A stretch of 64,000 bases of DNA from CAZBSE01 sp964610385 (GCA_964610385.1 CAZSXW010000006.1:84156-148155); one strand, 5' to 3'. Positions 52,246-61,000 are shown, numbered from the stretch's first letter. Notes: generated by a model not told the origin, from the letters alone. Program-made: numbers and translations.

Positions 52246-52841
52246 ATATGATTGCATGGATTAATTTTATAGTGATGCTTATTTCGGCTTTTCTTTTCTC
52301 CTATTTTTATATAAAAAGCGTATATCCTGCCGCTCTGGAAAAAAATATCGGTAAAATTGCTTACTTTAGGTGCGGGAGGTTCAGAATAATAGCATCGGTG
52401 TTTGAGGTTATTGTAGTTATTAATTATGTAATTTACTTCTTTTACCCTCTGCCTCTACCTCTCCCGCTGGCGTTTCCCTGGAGCTGGTGGATTTCGATAT
52501 TGGTGGCAGTTTTGATAACAATACCAGCAGGCTACTTGCTGGGAAAAGGTCTAAAAGATGCAGGTAAGGAAGCCATGATACCAGAAAAGCAACATGTACT
52601 TTATGGAGGCATTTATAAAAAAATCAGACATCCTCAAGCAGTAGGTGAACTGGCATTATGGTGGACGATTGCTTTTATTCTGAATTCTCCTTTTCTTGCT
52701 GTGTTCTCAATTATCTGGATACCTATATTCTATTTATTTTGCTGGGAAGAGGAAAAGGATCTAGTCATTCGTTATGGAGAAAAGTATCTTGAATATAGGA
52801 GAAATACAGGTTTTATAATACCTAAGGTGACGAGGAAGTGA
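52242..52841 (+). CDS. PEMT/ICMT-type membrane methyltransferase
   Basis: A 199-residue membrane protein of the isoprenylcysteine/phospholipid methyltransferase type. About four hydrophobic segments precede the C-terminal motif GGIYKKIRHPQAVGELALWWT and the conserved EEEKDLVIRYGEKYLEYRRNTGFIIP. It uses SAM to methylate a lipid-like or prenylated substrate; the natural substrate in bacteria is mostly unknown. It overlaps both the VOC gene and the next gene by 4 bp, so the three form a tight operon. Confidence 0.85.
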   Translation: MNMIAWINFIVMLISAFLFSYFYIKSVYPAALEKNIGKIAYFRCGRFRIIASVFEVIVVINYVIYFFYPLPLPLPLAFPWSWWISILVAVLITIPAGYLLGKGLKDAGKEAMIPEKQHVLYGGIYKKIRHPQAVGELALWWTIAFILNSPFLAVFSIIWIPIFYLFCWEEEKDLVIRYGEKYLEYRRNTGFIIPKVTRK

Positions 52842-53512
52842 TAACTGTAGAAAAATGGTCACAGATTATGGAAAGCTACGGTGCAAAGATATGGCCGTCA
52901 CAGGTGGTTTTTTACATTGTTGCCATCCTGCTTACCATCTGGATTTTTGTCAGGCCGGGCAGGATACAGAATATACTTATGAAAACATATCTATCGATCT
53001 CATTTGCCTGGGTAGGAATTATCTATTACTTTATTCTGGCAAAAGATATGGCTGTGGGTACCTATATGAACTATGTCATCGGGTCTTTTTTTATCATAAT
53101 ATCAGTGTTATTTGCCGTAGATATATTCAGAAACAAAATGCGTTTTTCGCTGCCCAGGGTCAGGTGGCTTAGATACGCAACTATGGTACTGGCTGTCTTA
53201 GTTTTTTCTTATCACTGGATCGGCATGGCGTTAGGGCATGAATTTCCAAATCTTATAATAATCGGTACTGTACCTTGTCCCACAGTGACTTTTGGTCTAA
53301 TCCTTCTTACTACTTCCCTCCCACAGGTCAACAAGATAATATATATTTTATTACTCATCCTGGCAATTCCTTTTACCCCTTTCTTTCAAATTGCCAGGTA
53401 TGGTGTATATGAGGATATAATTTTGTTTGCTGTTGGTATTTACAGTCTTGTCGTGCTGATAAAAAATTGGAAGATCAAAGGTAAAAATGTAAATATTAAT
53501 GATAACAAGTAA
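52838..53512 (+). CDS. DUF6064-like membrane protein
   Basis: A 224-residue protein with six or seven hydrophobic segments (WPSQVVFYIVAILLTIWIFV; AWVGIIYYFILA; and others) and a conserved HEFPNLIIIGTVPCPTVTFGLILLTTSLP block, which matches the DUF6064 membrane family. No catalytic motif is evident. The start is GTG 52838, overlapping the methyltransferase. It may be a structural partner or a lipid-pathway protein. Confidence 0.7.
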   Translation: MITVEKWSQIMESYGAKIWPSQVVFYIVAILLTIWIFVRPGRIQNILMKTYLSISFAWVGIIYYFILAKDMAVGTYMNYVIGSFFIIISVLFAVDIFRNKMRFSLPRVRWLRYATMVLAVLVFSYHWIGMALGHEFPNLIIIGTVPCPTVTFGLILLTTSLPQVNKIIYILLLILAIPFTPFFQIARYGVYEDIILFAVGIYSLVVLIKNWKIKGKNVNINDNK

Positions 53513-53552
53513 AATGCAAGTTTAATTAGTAATATTTTGGTAGGGGGACAAA

Positions 53553-54161
53553 TTGGATATTTTTCAGATAATATTATTGGTAAATATTTGTGTTGCTGTC
53601 GGTTATTTCATAATAAGTATGATAACTCTTAAAGTATGGGGGGTCGATCCCATGGGGAAAAGAGAGAAGACGGATAACATTTTTGGAGTACTGGCTATAA
53701 TAATATCAACATTGATATTATTTGGTCTGTGGATTGCATATATAATCAATCCGAATATATCATTGCTTTTCTTATCAGTTAGACAATTGACAATACTATT
53801 TTATATTAAGTGGATTGCAGTGTCTTTAATAACGATTGCCACAATAATGGAGATCGTCTCAGGCCTGACATTGGGAAAATCCGGAAGAGTTTATTCTCCT
53901 ACAGAAAAAACAAAACTTATTAAAACAGGAATATACGGAGTTATCAGAAATCCAATAGTATTAGGGTTATTTTTATACAGTCTTGGTATTTTATTATTAA
54001 ACCCGAATTTACTGGGCCTGTTTATGATGATACTTCTGGTCTACGGATATAATTTCAAGGTTAATACAGAGGCAAAGAAATTAAAGGAAATGTTTGGTGA
54101 CGAATGGGATGAATATTGTAAAAAAGTGGGTAAGTATTTCCCTAGACTATTTGCAAGATGA
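53553..54161 (+). CDS. PEMT/ICMT-type membrane methyltransferase, second copy
   Basis: A 202-residue relative of the gene at 52242. Hydrophobic segments are followed by LIKTGIYGVIRNPIVLGLFLYSLGILLL and the C-terminal EAKKLKEMFGDEWDEYCKKVGKYFP, the SAM-dependent ICMT/PEMT signature. The start is TTG 53553 with AGGGGG upstream. Two such enzymes in one cluster suggest methylation of membrane lipids or quinone-like compounds. Confidence 0.85.
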   Translation: MDIFQIILLVNICVAVGYFIISMITLKVWGVDPMGKREKTDNIFGVLAIIISTLILFGLWIAYIINPNISLLFLSVRQLTILFYIKWIAVSLITIATIMEIVSGLTLGKSGRVYSPTEKTKLIKTGIYGVIRNPIVLGLFLYSLGILLLNPNLLGLFMMILLVYGYNFKVNTEAKKLKEMFGDEWDEYCKKVGKYFPRLFAR

Positions 54162-54235
54162 AAACATCATTATTGACTTTGCAGGAAACAAATCAATCTA
54201 TGTAATCAGGGGCTTTTTGAGTAGAAAGTAAAAAA

Positions 54236-55003
54236 ATGACAGCAGAAATAGAAAAGTTAAATAGTCAGATAAGAAAGTGTAAAAAGTGCAGGCTATCAGA
54301 TACCAGATTAAATCCCCTATGTGGAGAGGGTAATACAGATGCCAAACTAATGCTGATCGCCCATGCCCCAGGTGAAAATGAAGACAGGGAAGGAAGAATG
54401 TTTATCGGGCCTTCAGGAAAAGTCCTGGATGAATTGTTCAGGGAAGCAGATATTAGCAGAAAAGAAATTTATATGACAAACCTGATAAAATGTATTCTGC
54501 CGAAATACAGAAAGCCGAAGCAGGATGAGATCAAGATATGCAGTGGATATTTGGATGAGGAGATAAGACTAATAAATCCCAAGCTGCTGGCCCCGCTGGG
54601 CTATTATGCCATAAAACATATCTTTGAAAAATATGTTATCCACTTGCCGCCCAAATCGGAATTCGAGCAGGTTTACTGCAGAATTTTTTTAACAGATGAT
54701 AAAAAGATATTTCCGTTGCAGCATCCGGCAGCTGTTCTCTATAATAGTTCTATTAAGGAGAAAATAATAAAGGATTATCGTAAACTAAAAGTGCTTTTAT
54801 CTGATTGTAAGTGGTATCCGGTCTGTCCATTGAAAAAATTTTATGAAGATGGTCGGCTGGATAAAAAATGGGTAGAGTTATACTGTAAAGGAGATTGGGA
54901 AAGCTGCGTCCGCTATCAGATGGAGGAAGAAGGCCGGGGGCACCCGGACTTTATGCTTCCGGATGGAAGCATTGATGAGAGATTACATAAAATAGATTTT
55001 TAA
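54236..55003 (+). CDS. Uracil-DNA glycosylase-superfamily protein with C-terminal extension
   Basis: A 255-residue protein. The N-terminal CKKCRLSDTRLNPLCGEG (cysteines near 14, 17) begins the Fe-S-type UDG fold. Motif A is APGENEDREGRMFIGPSG (GExPGxxED-like), and motif B is LQHPAAVLYN. About 65 residues follow the core: CKWYPVCPLKKFYEDGRLDKKWVELYCKGDWESCVRYQMEEEGRG, with four cysteines. Family 4 and 5 enzymes carry a [4Fe-4S] cluster; the placement of ligands here is not fully clear. It probably removes uracil from DNA, but the extra domain suggests a modified role. Confidence 0.82.
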   Translation: MTAEIEKLNSQIRKCKKCRLSDTRLNPLCGEGNTDAKLMLIAHAPGENEDREGRMFIGPSGKVLDELFREADISRKEIYMTNLIKCILPKYRKPKQDEIKICSGYLDEEIRLINPKLLAPLGYYAIKHIFEKYVIHLPPKSEFEQVYCRIFLTDDKKIFPLQHPAAVLYNSSIKEKIIKDYRKLKVLLSDCKWYPVCPLKKFYEDGRLDKKWVELYCKGDWESCVRYQMEEEGRGHPDFMLPDGSIDERLHKIDF

Positions 55004-55110
55004 AGTCTCTTTCTACTATTGATAACTATCATACTCATATCATACCGAAAACTACTGTGGTAAGAGAATTATGGTAAAATATAACCTTAAAAGGAAGGAG
55101 CTATGAGAGG

Positions 55111-55455
55111 ATGAAAGAAATTGATGATTTAATTGCCTGCTGCGGACTGGATTGTTCCGAGTGCGGGGCTTATATTGCTACAAAGACCAATGATGATAAT
55201 AAGAGGGAAGAAGTATCCAAGCAGTGGTCGGAAATGTATAATACGGATATCAATCCGAAGGATATTAATTGTAATGGATGCCGGTCTGACGAGCAAAAGT
55301 TTTCCTACTGCAATGTTTGCGAAGTCCGTAAGTGCTGTATGGAGAAGGAGCTGGAAAACTGTGCAGGCTGTGACATGTATGTCTGTGGTAAACTGGAGGA
55401 TTTTTTCAAAATGGCACCTGATGCGAAAACCACCCTGGATAAGCTGCGTTCGTAA
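55111..55455 (+). CDS. DUF3795 cysteine-rich protein
   Basis: A 114-residue protein with about twelve cysteines, arranged as IACCGLDCSECGAYIA, CNGCRS, YCNVCEVRKCC and CAGCDMYVCGKLEDFF. This matches the DUF3795 family found in anaerobes, probably metal- or Fe-S-binding, with no defined activity. It begins at ATG 55111 after GAGAGG. It is separated by 107 bases from the UDG gene. Confidence 0.85.
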   Translation: MKEIDDLIACCGLDCSECGAYIATKTNDDNKREEVSKQWSEMYNTDINPKDINCNGCRSDEQKFSYCNVCEVRKCCMEKELENCAGCDMYVCGKLEDFFKMAPDAKTTLDKLRS

Positions 55456-55507
55456 TTAATTTTAACTGATTTTTATTGGATCAATTAATAAACAGGAGCG
55501 ATATTCT

Positions 55508-55891
55508 TTGAAGAAGGCATTTGCAAAGGAACTGGTCGAAAAATATGCTAGAGGCTGGAAAGATAAAAACCTGGAGATGCTGTTAGAGGTTATCCATGAA
55601 GAGGTTGAGGTTTGGGAATGTACCGGAGCCGTTTATAAGGGCAAAAGGACATTTAAAAAATGGTTTACCGATTGGTATAAGGGAACAAACAAAATTATTT
55701 ACTGGGATATAGACTCATTTGGTTTTGATAATGAACAGTCTGCTGCTTTTATTGAATGGAAGTTTAAATGCAAATACGAAAATAAAGAGTATGAATTTGA
55801 AGGTTCAAGCGTAATATATTTTAAGAATGAATTGATATTTAGAGTAAATGAATATAAAACGAAGTTAGAAAAATCTTATCCTTACAATTGA
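55508..55891 (+). CDS. NTF2-like/SnoaL-type protein
   Basis: A 127-residue single-domain protein with the NTF2-like pattern: KELVEKYARGWKDKNLEMLLEVIHEEVEVWECTGAVYKGKRTFKKWF, then SAAFIEWKFKCKYENKEYEFEGSSVIYFKNELIFRVNEYKT. Such proteins can be small hydrolases, isomerases or binding proteins; function not assigned. The start is TTG 55508. It lies just ahead of a decayed radical SAM gene. Confidence 0.75.
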   Translation: MKKAFAKELVEKYARGWKDKNLEMLLEVIHEEVEVWECTGAVYKGKRTFKKWFTDWYKGTNKIIYWDIDSFGFDNEQSAAFIEWKFKCKYENKEYEFEGSSVIYFKNELIFRVNEYKTKLEKSYPYN

Positions 55892-55933
55892 TATATTAGA
55901 TATTAAAGTCTTTAAGAATTAAGAGAATCATAA

Positions 55934-56128
55934 ATTCGGGCGGATGAGGAAAGCGGTTTGTTTTGTGTCGATTTTCCTGATTATATATTCGGTAATGTAA
56001 GAAAATCAAGAATAGAAGAACTATGGAACAGCAAAGAAGCAGAGATCTTCCACAGGTACGGGAGAGAAAGACCGTTTTCCGTGTGTCATAGATGCGTGGC
56101 AAAATATATGTCGGAATGTGAGGACTGA
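55934..56128 (+). pseudogene. C-terminal remnant of a SPASM-domain radical SAM gene
   Basis: Only the last 64 codons are present, after an in-frame stop (TAA at 55931). The translation includes GLFCVDFPDYIFGNVRKSRI, EELWNSKEAEIF and PFSVCHRCVAKYMSECED. The cysteine pattern and EELWNS block are typical of the SPASM tail that holds auxiliary Fe-S clusters in peptide- or protein-modifying radical SAM enzymes. No start codon or radical SAM core is present upstream. It is a broken gene; the parent may have acted with the neighbouring methyltransferase. Confidence 0.8.
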
Positions 56129-56138
56129 GAGGATAAAT

Positions 56139-57158
56139 ATGAGCATACCAGGAACATCTCCAGAATCGATATTTGAATTGAGGGAAAGTGCATTTGCAAA
56201 TGACTTATTCATTACTGCTGTCAGCCATTTTGATTTCTTTAATTTTTTAAATAAACATCCTTCAAATATTGATGGTATTTGCAGGTCCTTGAAGATTAAA
56301 AAAAGACCTGCAGACGTCATGCTTACATTATTCAAAACATATGGCTTTGTAAAGGAGAAAGATGGTAAATACTGTATTTCAGATATTTCATTATGTTATT
56401 TGACTGAGGGATCAAAATTTGATTTAAGTTCCTATGTCAGTTCATTAAAAGACATTCCTATATATGAAGAGATAAAGAAAGTACTGTTTACCGGAAAACC
56501 GGCGAACTGGGCAGCGGGTAAGAAAGGTAAGGAATGGAAAACTTCCATGGAATCTGATGACTTTTCACAATCATTTACAGAGGGAATGAACAGCCGGGGA
56601 AAATACCTGGCAGATGGATTACTGGACACAGTTGATTTAAAGGCATATAAAAAGATTTTAGATATCGGAGGTGGATCCGGAATATATTCGGTTACTTTGT
56701 TGTCTAATAATCTGGGATTAAGTGCGGCTATATTCGAAAAGCCGCCTGTGGATAAGATAGCACTATATACTGTGAATAAATCCGGTTTAAGTAATAGAAT
56801 AAAAGTGGTGCCGGGAGATATGTTTAAAGATAGATTTCCAGGAGGCTATGATGTTCATTTTATTTCACATGTACTTCATGACTGGGACTTTAAAGAAGTA
56901 AGATTTATTCTGAAGAATTCATTTGAAAATCTGGAACGGGGTGGGATGATAATTATCCATGATGCACATATAAATGATACCAAAACAGGCCCTGTTTCTG
57001 TAGCGGAGTATTCGGTTCTGCTTATGCTTCTATCTGAAGGTAAGTGCTATTCTACTTCTGAGATGAAGGAGGTCCTTGTAGAAATAGGTTTTGAAGATAT
57101 TCAGTACAGGCCCACTGTTCTTAACAGGAGTGTAATTACAGGGGTGAAACCGGAATGA
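56139..57158 (+). CDS. O-methyltransferase, plant/antibiotic COMT-like (family 2)
   Basis: A 339-residue methyltransferase with an N-terminal winged-helix dimerisation domain (about 1-100) and a SAM domain: ILDIGGGSGIYSVTLLSNN, VVPGDMFKDRFPGGYDVHFISHVLHDWDFKEVRFILKNSFENLERGGMIIIHD. The HVLHDW block holds the catalytic histidine of O-methyltransferases. ATG 56139 is chosen because AGAGG precedes it; the frame opens at 56118 inside the remnant. The substrate may be a polyketide-like, quinone-like or carotenoid-like compound. Confidence 0.85.
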   Translation: MSIPGTSPESIFELRESAFANDLFITAVSHFDFFNFLNKHPSNIDGICRSLKIKKRPADVMLTLFKTYGFVKEKDGKYCISDISLCYLTEGSKFDLSSYVSSLKDIPIYEEIKKVLFTGKPANWAAGKKGKEWKTSMESDDFSQSFTEGMNSRGKYLADGLLDTVDLKAYKKILDIGGGSGIYSVTLLSNNLGLSAAIFEKPPVDKIALYTVNKSGLSNRIKVVPGDMFKDRFPGGYDVHFISHVLHDWDFKEVRFILKNSFENLERGGMIIIHDAHINDTKTGPVSVAEYSVLLMLLSEGKCYSTSEMKEVLVEIGFEDIQYRPTVLNRSVITGVKPE

Positions 57159-57236
57159 AATGTCAGTTTTAATACAAGGATGAATTAATCCTATAGAATA
57201 GAATGATATAACGATGGAAAGAGAGATTTGATTGGA

Positions 57237-58226
57237 ATGGAATCAATCAAGAGGATGCCTATTGTAAAGAGGCTTCTCTCGGACTCCAATCCGGTTATTA
57301 GGTATAAAGCAAATAAGCTTTTATTGGGTAAACCGGAAAAATCTCCAGAAATGATATTGCTCAGGCAGTCAATCCGGGAGTCGGTGATGGCCAGAAAGCT
57401 TCTATCCCATAGGGAAAGTGACGGTACAATAGGTACACATGCTTACCGGAAATGGCAGGGACCGCACTGGACATTATACAGTCTGGCAGAGATAGATTAT
57501 CCTCAAGGTGATAGATCACTTTTACCTCTACTGGATCAGGTATATAAATGGCTTCTGGATGAGAAGCATCTAAAATATCCTCAATCTCTTCTGATCCCCG
57601 GCCAGGAAGATCGGTTCCGCCGCTGTGCTTCTCAGGAAGGTAATGCCATATGGTATTCCATAAAACTGGGTATTGATGACCAGAAAACGAAGTCTCTTGT
57701 TCAAAGACTTAAAAAATGGCAGTGGCCGGACGGTGGATGGAATTGTGATAAAAGAAAGCAGGCGAGAGTATCTTCAGTTATAGAGAGTCTCATTCCACTG
57801 CGTGCCCTTTATCTTGCAGGAAAAACTTATAATGACAGCGAGACTATGGAATATGCCGAGAAAACAGCGGAGTATTTTCTTCAGAAGAAATTATTCCGGC
57901 GACTGAGAGATGGGGAGATGATTCTTCCCCAGTTTAAGAAAATACATTATCCTGTCTTTTTTTATGATGTTCTCTTTACTCTTCTGGTAATGGCTGAAAT
58001 AGGTAAGATTATGGACAAACGATGTGGTGAAGCGTTAGATATACTGAGATCAAAACGATTACCCGACGGCGGCTTTCCGCTGGAACAGAAGAATTGCAGG
58101 ACTACAAATAATATAATTACTAGAGGTTCCTTTGCAGATTGGGGTGAATCAGGTAGGAAAAAAACGAATCCGTTTATTAGTATTTATGCACTTTATATAC
58201 TTAAATGTGCAGGTGAGTTTGCATAA
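57237..58226 (+). CDS. Alpha/alpha-toroid protein resembling prenyltransferase/squalene-cyclase repeats
   Basis: A 329-residue protein rich in paired helices. WQWPDGGWNCDKR (near residue 165) and RLPDGGFPLEQK (near 285) are QW-type repeats of the terpene cyclase/prenyltransferase superfamily. A catalytic DXDD motif is not visible, so cyclase activity is doubtful. Similar proteins may be binding or structural proteins or modified enzymes. ATG 57237 is used; TTG 57228 is an equal alternative. It lies in a tight accessory cluster with an O-methyltransferase and a PfpI-like gene. Confidence 0.7.
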   Translation: MESIKRMPIVKRLLSDSNPVIRYKANKLLLGKPEKSPEMILLRQSIRESVMARKLLSHRESDGTIGTHAYRKWQGPHWTLYSLAEIDYPQGDRSLLPLLDQVYKWLLDEKHLKYPQSLLIPGQEDRFRRCASQEGNAIWYSIKLGIDDQKTKSLVQRLKKWQWPDGGWNCDKRKQARVSSVIESLIPLRALYLAGKTYNDSETMEYAEKTAEYFLQKKLFRRLRDGEMILPQFKKIHYPVFFYDVLFTLLVMAEIGKIMDKRCGEALDILRSKRLPDGGFPLEQKNCRTTNNIITRGSFADWGESGRKKTNPFISIYALYILKCAGEFA

Positions 58227-58235
58227 GGATCGCAT

Positions 58236-58844
58236 ATGAAAAGAGTTTTATTACTACTGGCAAATGGATTTGAAGCATACGAAGCAAGTATATTTACTGA
58301 TGTACTAGGATGGAGCAGGGTATTCGGTATCCCGGTACAAGTTATAACTGCAGGAATGCATCCAGAATTAAAGTGCACCTGGAATTTTAAAGTAATTCCT
58401 GAGAAATTATTAAAGGAAATAAATGTAGATGAATATGATGCCCTGGCCATCCCGGGAGGGTTTGAAAAGGCTGATTTTTACAGGGATGCTTACAGTAAAG
58501 ATTTTCTAAAAGTAATAAGGGGATTTGATAGAAAGAACAAGATTATAGCAACAATATGTGTTGGTGCACTGCCACTTGGTAGAAGCGGGATACTGAAAGG
58601 CAGAAATGCAACAACATATCCTTTACCTGATGGTAAAAGAAGAAAAGAGCTGGCGAAATTCGGAGCAAGAGTTTTTGACAGAGACATAGTGATAGATAAA
58701 AATATTATTACTTCCGCCGGTCCCGGTACTGCAGTAGATGTCGCATTCGCACTACTTGAATTATTAACCAGTAAAAATAACTGCGGTAAAATTAAAGAAC
58801 TGATGGGATTTAAAAGATTTTTGGAATATAAAGTCTTTAAGTAG
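58236..58844 (+). CDS. DJ-1/PfpI-family protein
   Basis: A 202-residue member of the DJ-1/PfpI (class I glutamine amidotransferase-like) superfamily. The reactive cysteine is in IATICVGALPLG (about 107-118), and the glutamate is near the N-terminal LLLANGFEAYEASIF. Family members act as deglycases, proteases or chaperones. The C-terminal SAGPGTAVDVAFALLELL is typical. It starts 9 bp after the previous gene. Confidence 0.88.
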   Translation: MKRVLLLLANGFEAYEASIFTDVLGWSRVFGIPVQVITAGMHPELKCTWNFKVIPEKLLKEINVDEYDALAIPGGFEKADFYRDAYSKDFLKVIRGFDRKNKIIATICVGALPLGRSGILKGRNATTYPLPDGKRRKELAKFGARVFDRDIVIDKNIITSAGPGTAVDVAFALLELLTSKNNCGKIKELMGFKRFLEYKVFK

Positions 58845-58860
58845 AAAGGAAAAATAAAAA

Positions 58861-59541
58861 ATGATCGATAATATAACACCGCACAGATCATCGGAATATG
58901 ACGACAAGGTGAAAAAGACCATTCCTTTCTATGAGAATTTTCACCTGGAGACCATAAATCTTGTTCAGACTATAAATCCTGGTGTGAAGAAATGGTTGGA
59001 TACCGGCTGCGGAACAGGATATCTAATAGAAAAAGCAGTCGTAGTATTTGATGACTGCAGATTTGTGCTGGCTGATTCTTCAAGAGAGATGATAATGGTG
59101 GCTAAAAAGAGGCTTAAGGATTATAAAAACATAGAATATTTAAGCCCCATAAAAACAGAGGATATGAAGGTGACCGGTCGGGAAAACTATGATATTGTAA
59201 CTGCAATACAGACACATCACTACTTAAACAGAAAAGACAGAATAAGAGCGAACAGGAACTGCTATAATCTATTAAAAGATGGCGGTATATATGTGGTCTT
59301 TGAAAATATAAGACCTGAAAATGATTTGGTATTGGATTTCCAGCTTGACAGATGGATGAATTACCAATTGCTGAAAGGCAGAAGCAGAGCGGATGTAAAG
59401 GTTCATAAAAAAAGATTTGGAGTGAAATATTTTCCCATAAGAGTGAGAGAGCATCTCAAGCTGCTGAATTCAATTGGATTCCGAGCGGTTGAAATCTTGT
59501 GGCTGTCTTATCTGCAGGCTGGTTTTTTTTGCATAAAATAG
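58861..59541 (+). CDS. Class I SAM-dependent methyltransferase
   Basis: A 226-residue methyltransferase with a long N-terminal part (HRSSEYDDKVKKTIPFYENFHLETINLV) and motif I WLDTGCGTGYLIEKAVVVF (about 42-60), FVLADSSREMIMVA and YDIVTAIQTHHYLNRKDRIRANRNCYNLLKDGGIYVVFENI. The C-terminus EHLKLLNSIGFRAVEILWLSYLQAGFFCIK is family-like (tRNA or small-molecule methyltransferases of the COG2226 type). Target unknown. Confidence 0.85.
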   Translation: MIDNITPHRSSEYDDKVKKTIPFYENFHLETINLVQTINPGVKKWLDTGCGTGYLIEKAVVVFDDCRFVLADSSREMIMVAKKRLKDYKNIEYLSPIKTEDMKVTGRENYDIVTAIQTHHYLNRKDRIRANRNCYNLLKDGGIYVVFENIRPENDLVLDFQLDRWMNYQLLKGRSRADVKVHKKRFGVKYFPIRVREHLKLLNSIGFRAVEILWLSYLQAGFFCIK

Positions 59542-59624
59542 CAATTAAAACTATCAAGTGAAACAAGAACTGATATAATGTAATTACTCGGAAAGAGAAT
59601 ATTAAAAATAAGAAGGAGAGCAAA

Positions 59625-60266
59625 ATGAAAAGATATTTGTTAGCCTTGTTTATATTTCTATTGGCAGTATCGATGGTCACAGCAGGAGCAGGGTGTGGCG
59701 GTGGAGCTGCCCAGCGTACGGTAGAGATCCCTGCAGGCTGGAAGCTATTCGATTCAGATGAATTTGAACTGTATTTACCGGAACAATGGGAAGGTGGTAC
59801 TGAAGAGGGACTACAGGATGTAATAGCAGTTCTAAAAGAGAAAGGGCAAACAGCGTTAGCCAGCCAGGTAGAGGCAAGCATAAGTTATCTGTCATTCTGG
59901 GGATATGATTCGGAGACTACCGAATCGGAGGCTCTGACAAATGTAAATATCGCAAGTGAATCTGCATCCTTTACAACGTTGGATAAGTATATGGAACTCG
60001 GATATGATCGGATGTCAGAACAATATGAACAGATGGGGTATTCGTTTAATATTCTTGAGCAGGATGTGGTATCACTTGGAAGCTATAAAGAGGTAGGCAA
60101 GACAATAGTCAGTGAAGAAGTCATGAATTTTGAAGTAAGGATGGTGCAGTATGTAATAAAATCCGGTTCTGTTTTCTGGATTATAACCTTTACTACATCT
60201 CCTGAAGAATTTGATCAGTATATCCAAATTTTTGACAAGGCTGTTGAGACCTTTATAGTAAAATAA
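59625..60266 (+). CDS. Secreted lipoprotein, PsbP-like domain
   Basis: A 213-residue secreted protein. MKRYLLALFIFLLAVSMVTAGAGC is a signal peptide ending in a cysteine with a loosely matching lipobox. The mature part begins PAGWKLFDSDEFELYLPEQWEGG and ends in a region common to PsbP/DUF1795-like folds (VQYVIKSGSVFWIITFTTSPEEFDQYIQIFDKAVETF). Function is unknown. AAGGAGAGC precedes ATG 59625. Confidence 0.75.
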   Translation: MKRYLLALFIFLLAVSMVTAGAGCGGGAAQRTVEIPAGWKLFDSDEFELYLPEQWEGGTEEGLQDVIAVLKEKGQTALASQVEASISYLSFWGYDSETTESEALTNVNIASESASFTTLDKYMELGYDRMSEQYEQMGYSFNILEQDVVSLGSYKEVGKTIVSEEVMNFEVRMVQYVIKSGSVFWIITFTTSPEEFDQYIQIFDKAVETFIVK

Positions 60267-60330
60267 CCGATATATTAAAGAATAATTAGAGTTTCAATAA
60301 AAAATCATTGATTTGAAAGAGGTGATAAAA

Positions 60331-60615
60331 ATGATGTCCAGTATTCCCATCGATCTTAACAAAATATCCAAAACGAATATTGATAAGGAAATATTGAGAG
60401 TGGGAATAATTGCGGAACTGGATGCCGTGAATTTATACGAGCAGCTGGCTGCATTTACAGAAAATGATGATATTAAAAAAGTTCTTCTTGACATAGCAAG
60501 AGAGGAAAAGACACATGTGGGAGAGTTCCAGACACTGCTCTTAAGGCTGGATAAACAGCAGGTAGATGAACTTAAAGCTGGAGAGGATGAAGTAAAGGAA
60601 GAACTGGGTGAATAA
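60331..60615 (+). CDS. Small ferritin-like (rubrerythrin/EncFtn-type) protein
   Basis: A 94-residue protein with a helical di-iron pattern: ILRVGIIAELDAVNLYEQLAAF followed by LLDIAREEKTHVGEFQTLLLRL, that is an E and an ExxH pair. One such half can dimerise to form a ferroxidase site, as in EncFtn. ATG 60331 is chosen because AAAGAGGTG precedes it. No encapsulin gene is in the window. It probably protects against iron or oxygen stress. Confidence 0.8.
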   Translation: MMSSIPIDLNKISKTNIDKEILRVGIIAELDAVNLYEQLAAFTENDDIKKVLLDIAREEKTHVGEFQTLLLRLDKQQVDELKAGEDEVKEELGE

Positions 60616-60643
60616 GCCACGGATTATTATTTAGAATAGATTG

Positions 60644-61000
60644 ATGAGAGCAGTCAAAGTAGATACTAAAAATCCAAAAGGGACAGAATTAATCGCATCC
60701 AGAGTAGTAAAAGCAAAAACTTTTTTTGATAGATTTCTGGGGCTGATAGTAAGGAGAAAGTTAAAAAATAAAGAGAGCTTTCTTATAGAACACTGCAGCA
60801 GTATCCACACTTTCTGGATGAGGTACAGCATAGATGCAGTTTTTCTGGATGATGATAATCGGGTATTAGCCATTTATTGTAACATCAAGCCGTTTAGGGT
60901 TACTCCTTTTATAAAAAATGCCTTTTCCGTACTGGAGCTGTGTTCAGGAGTTATAGGGCAGACTTCTCTTTCCATTGGAGATTTGATCAGATTTATTTAA
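60644..61000 (+). CDS. DUF192 family protein
   Basis: A 118-residue member of DUF192. Signature blocks are AKTFFDRFLGLIVRRKLKNKESFLIEHCSSIHTFWMRYSIDAVFLDDDNRVL and LELCSGVIGQTSLSIGD. Many members are exported, but no signal peptide is present here. Function unknown. ATG 60644 is preferred; TTG 60641 is adjacent. It ends 6 bp before a convergent TPR gene. Confidence 0.85.
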   Translation: MRAVKVDTKNPKGTELIASRVVKAKTFFDRFLGLIVRRKLKNKESFLIEHCSSIHTFWMRYSIDAVFLDDDNRVLAIYCNIKPFRVTPFIKNAFSVLELCSGVIGQTSLSIGDLIRFI

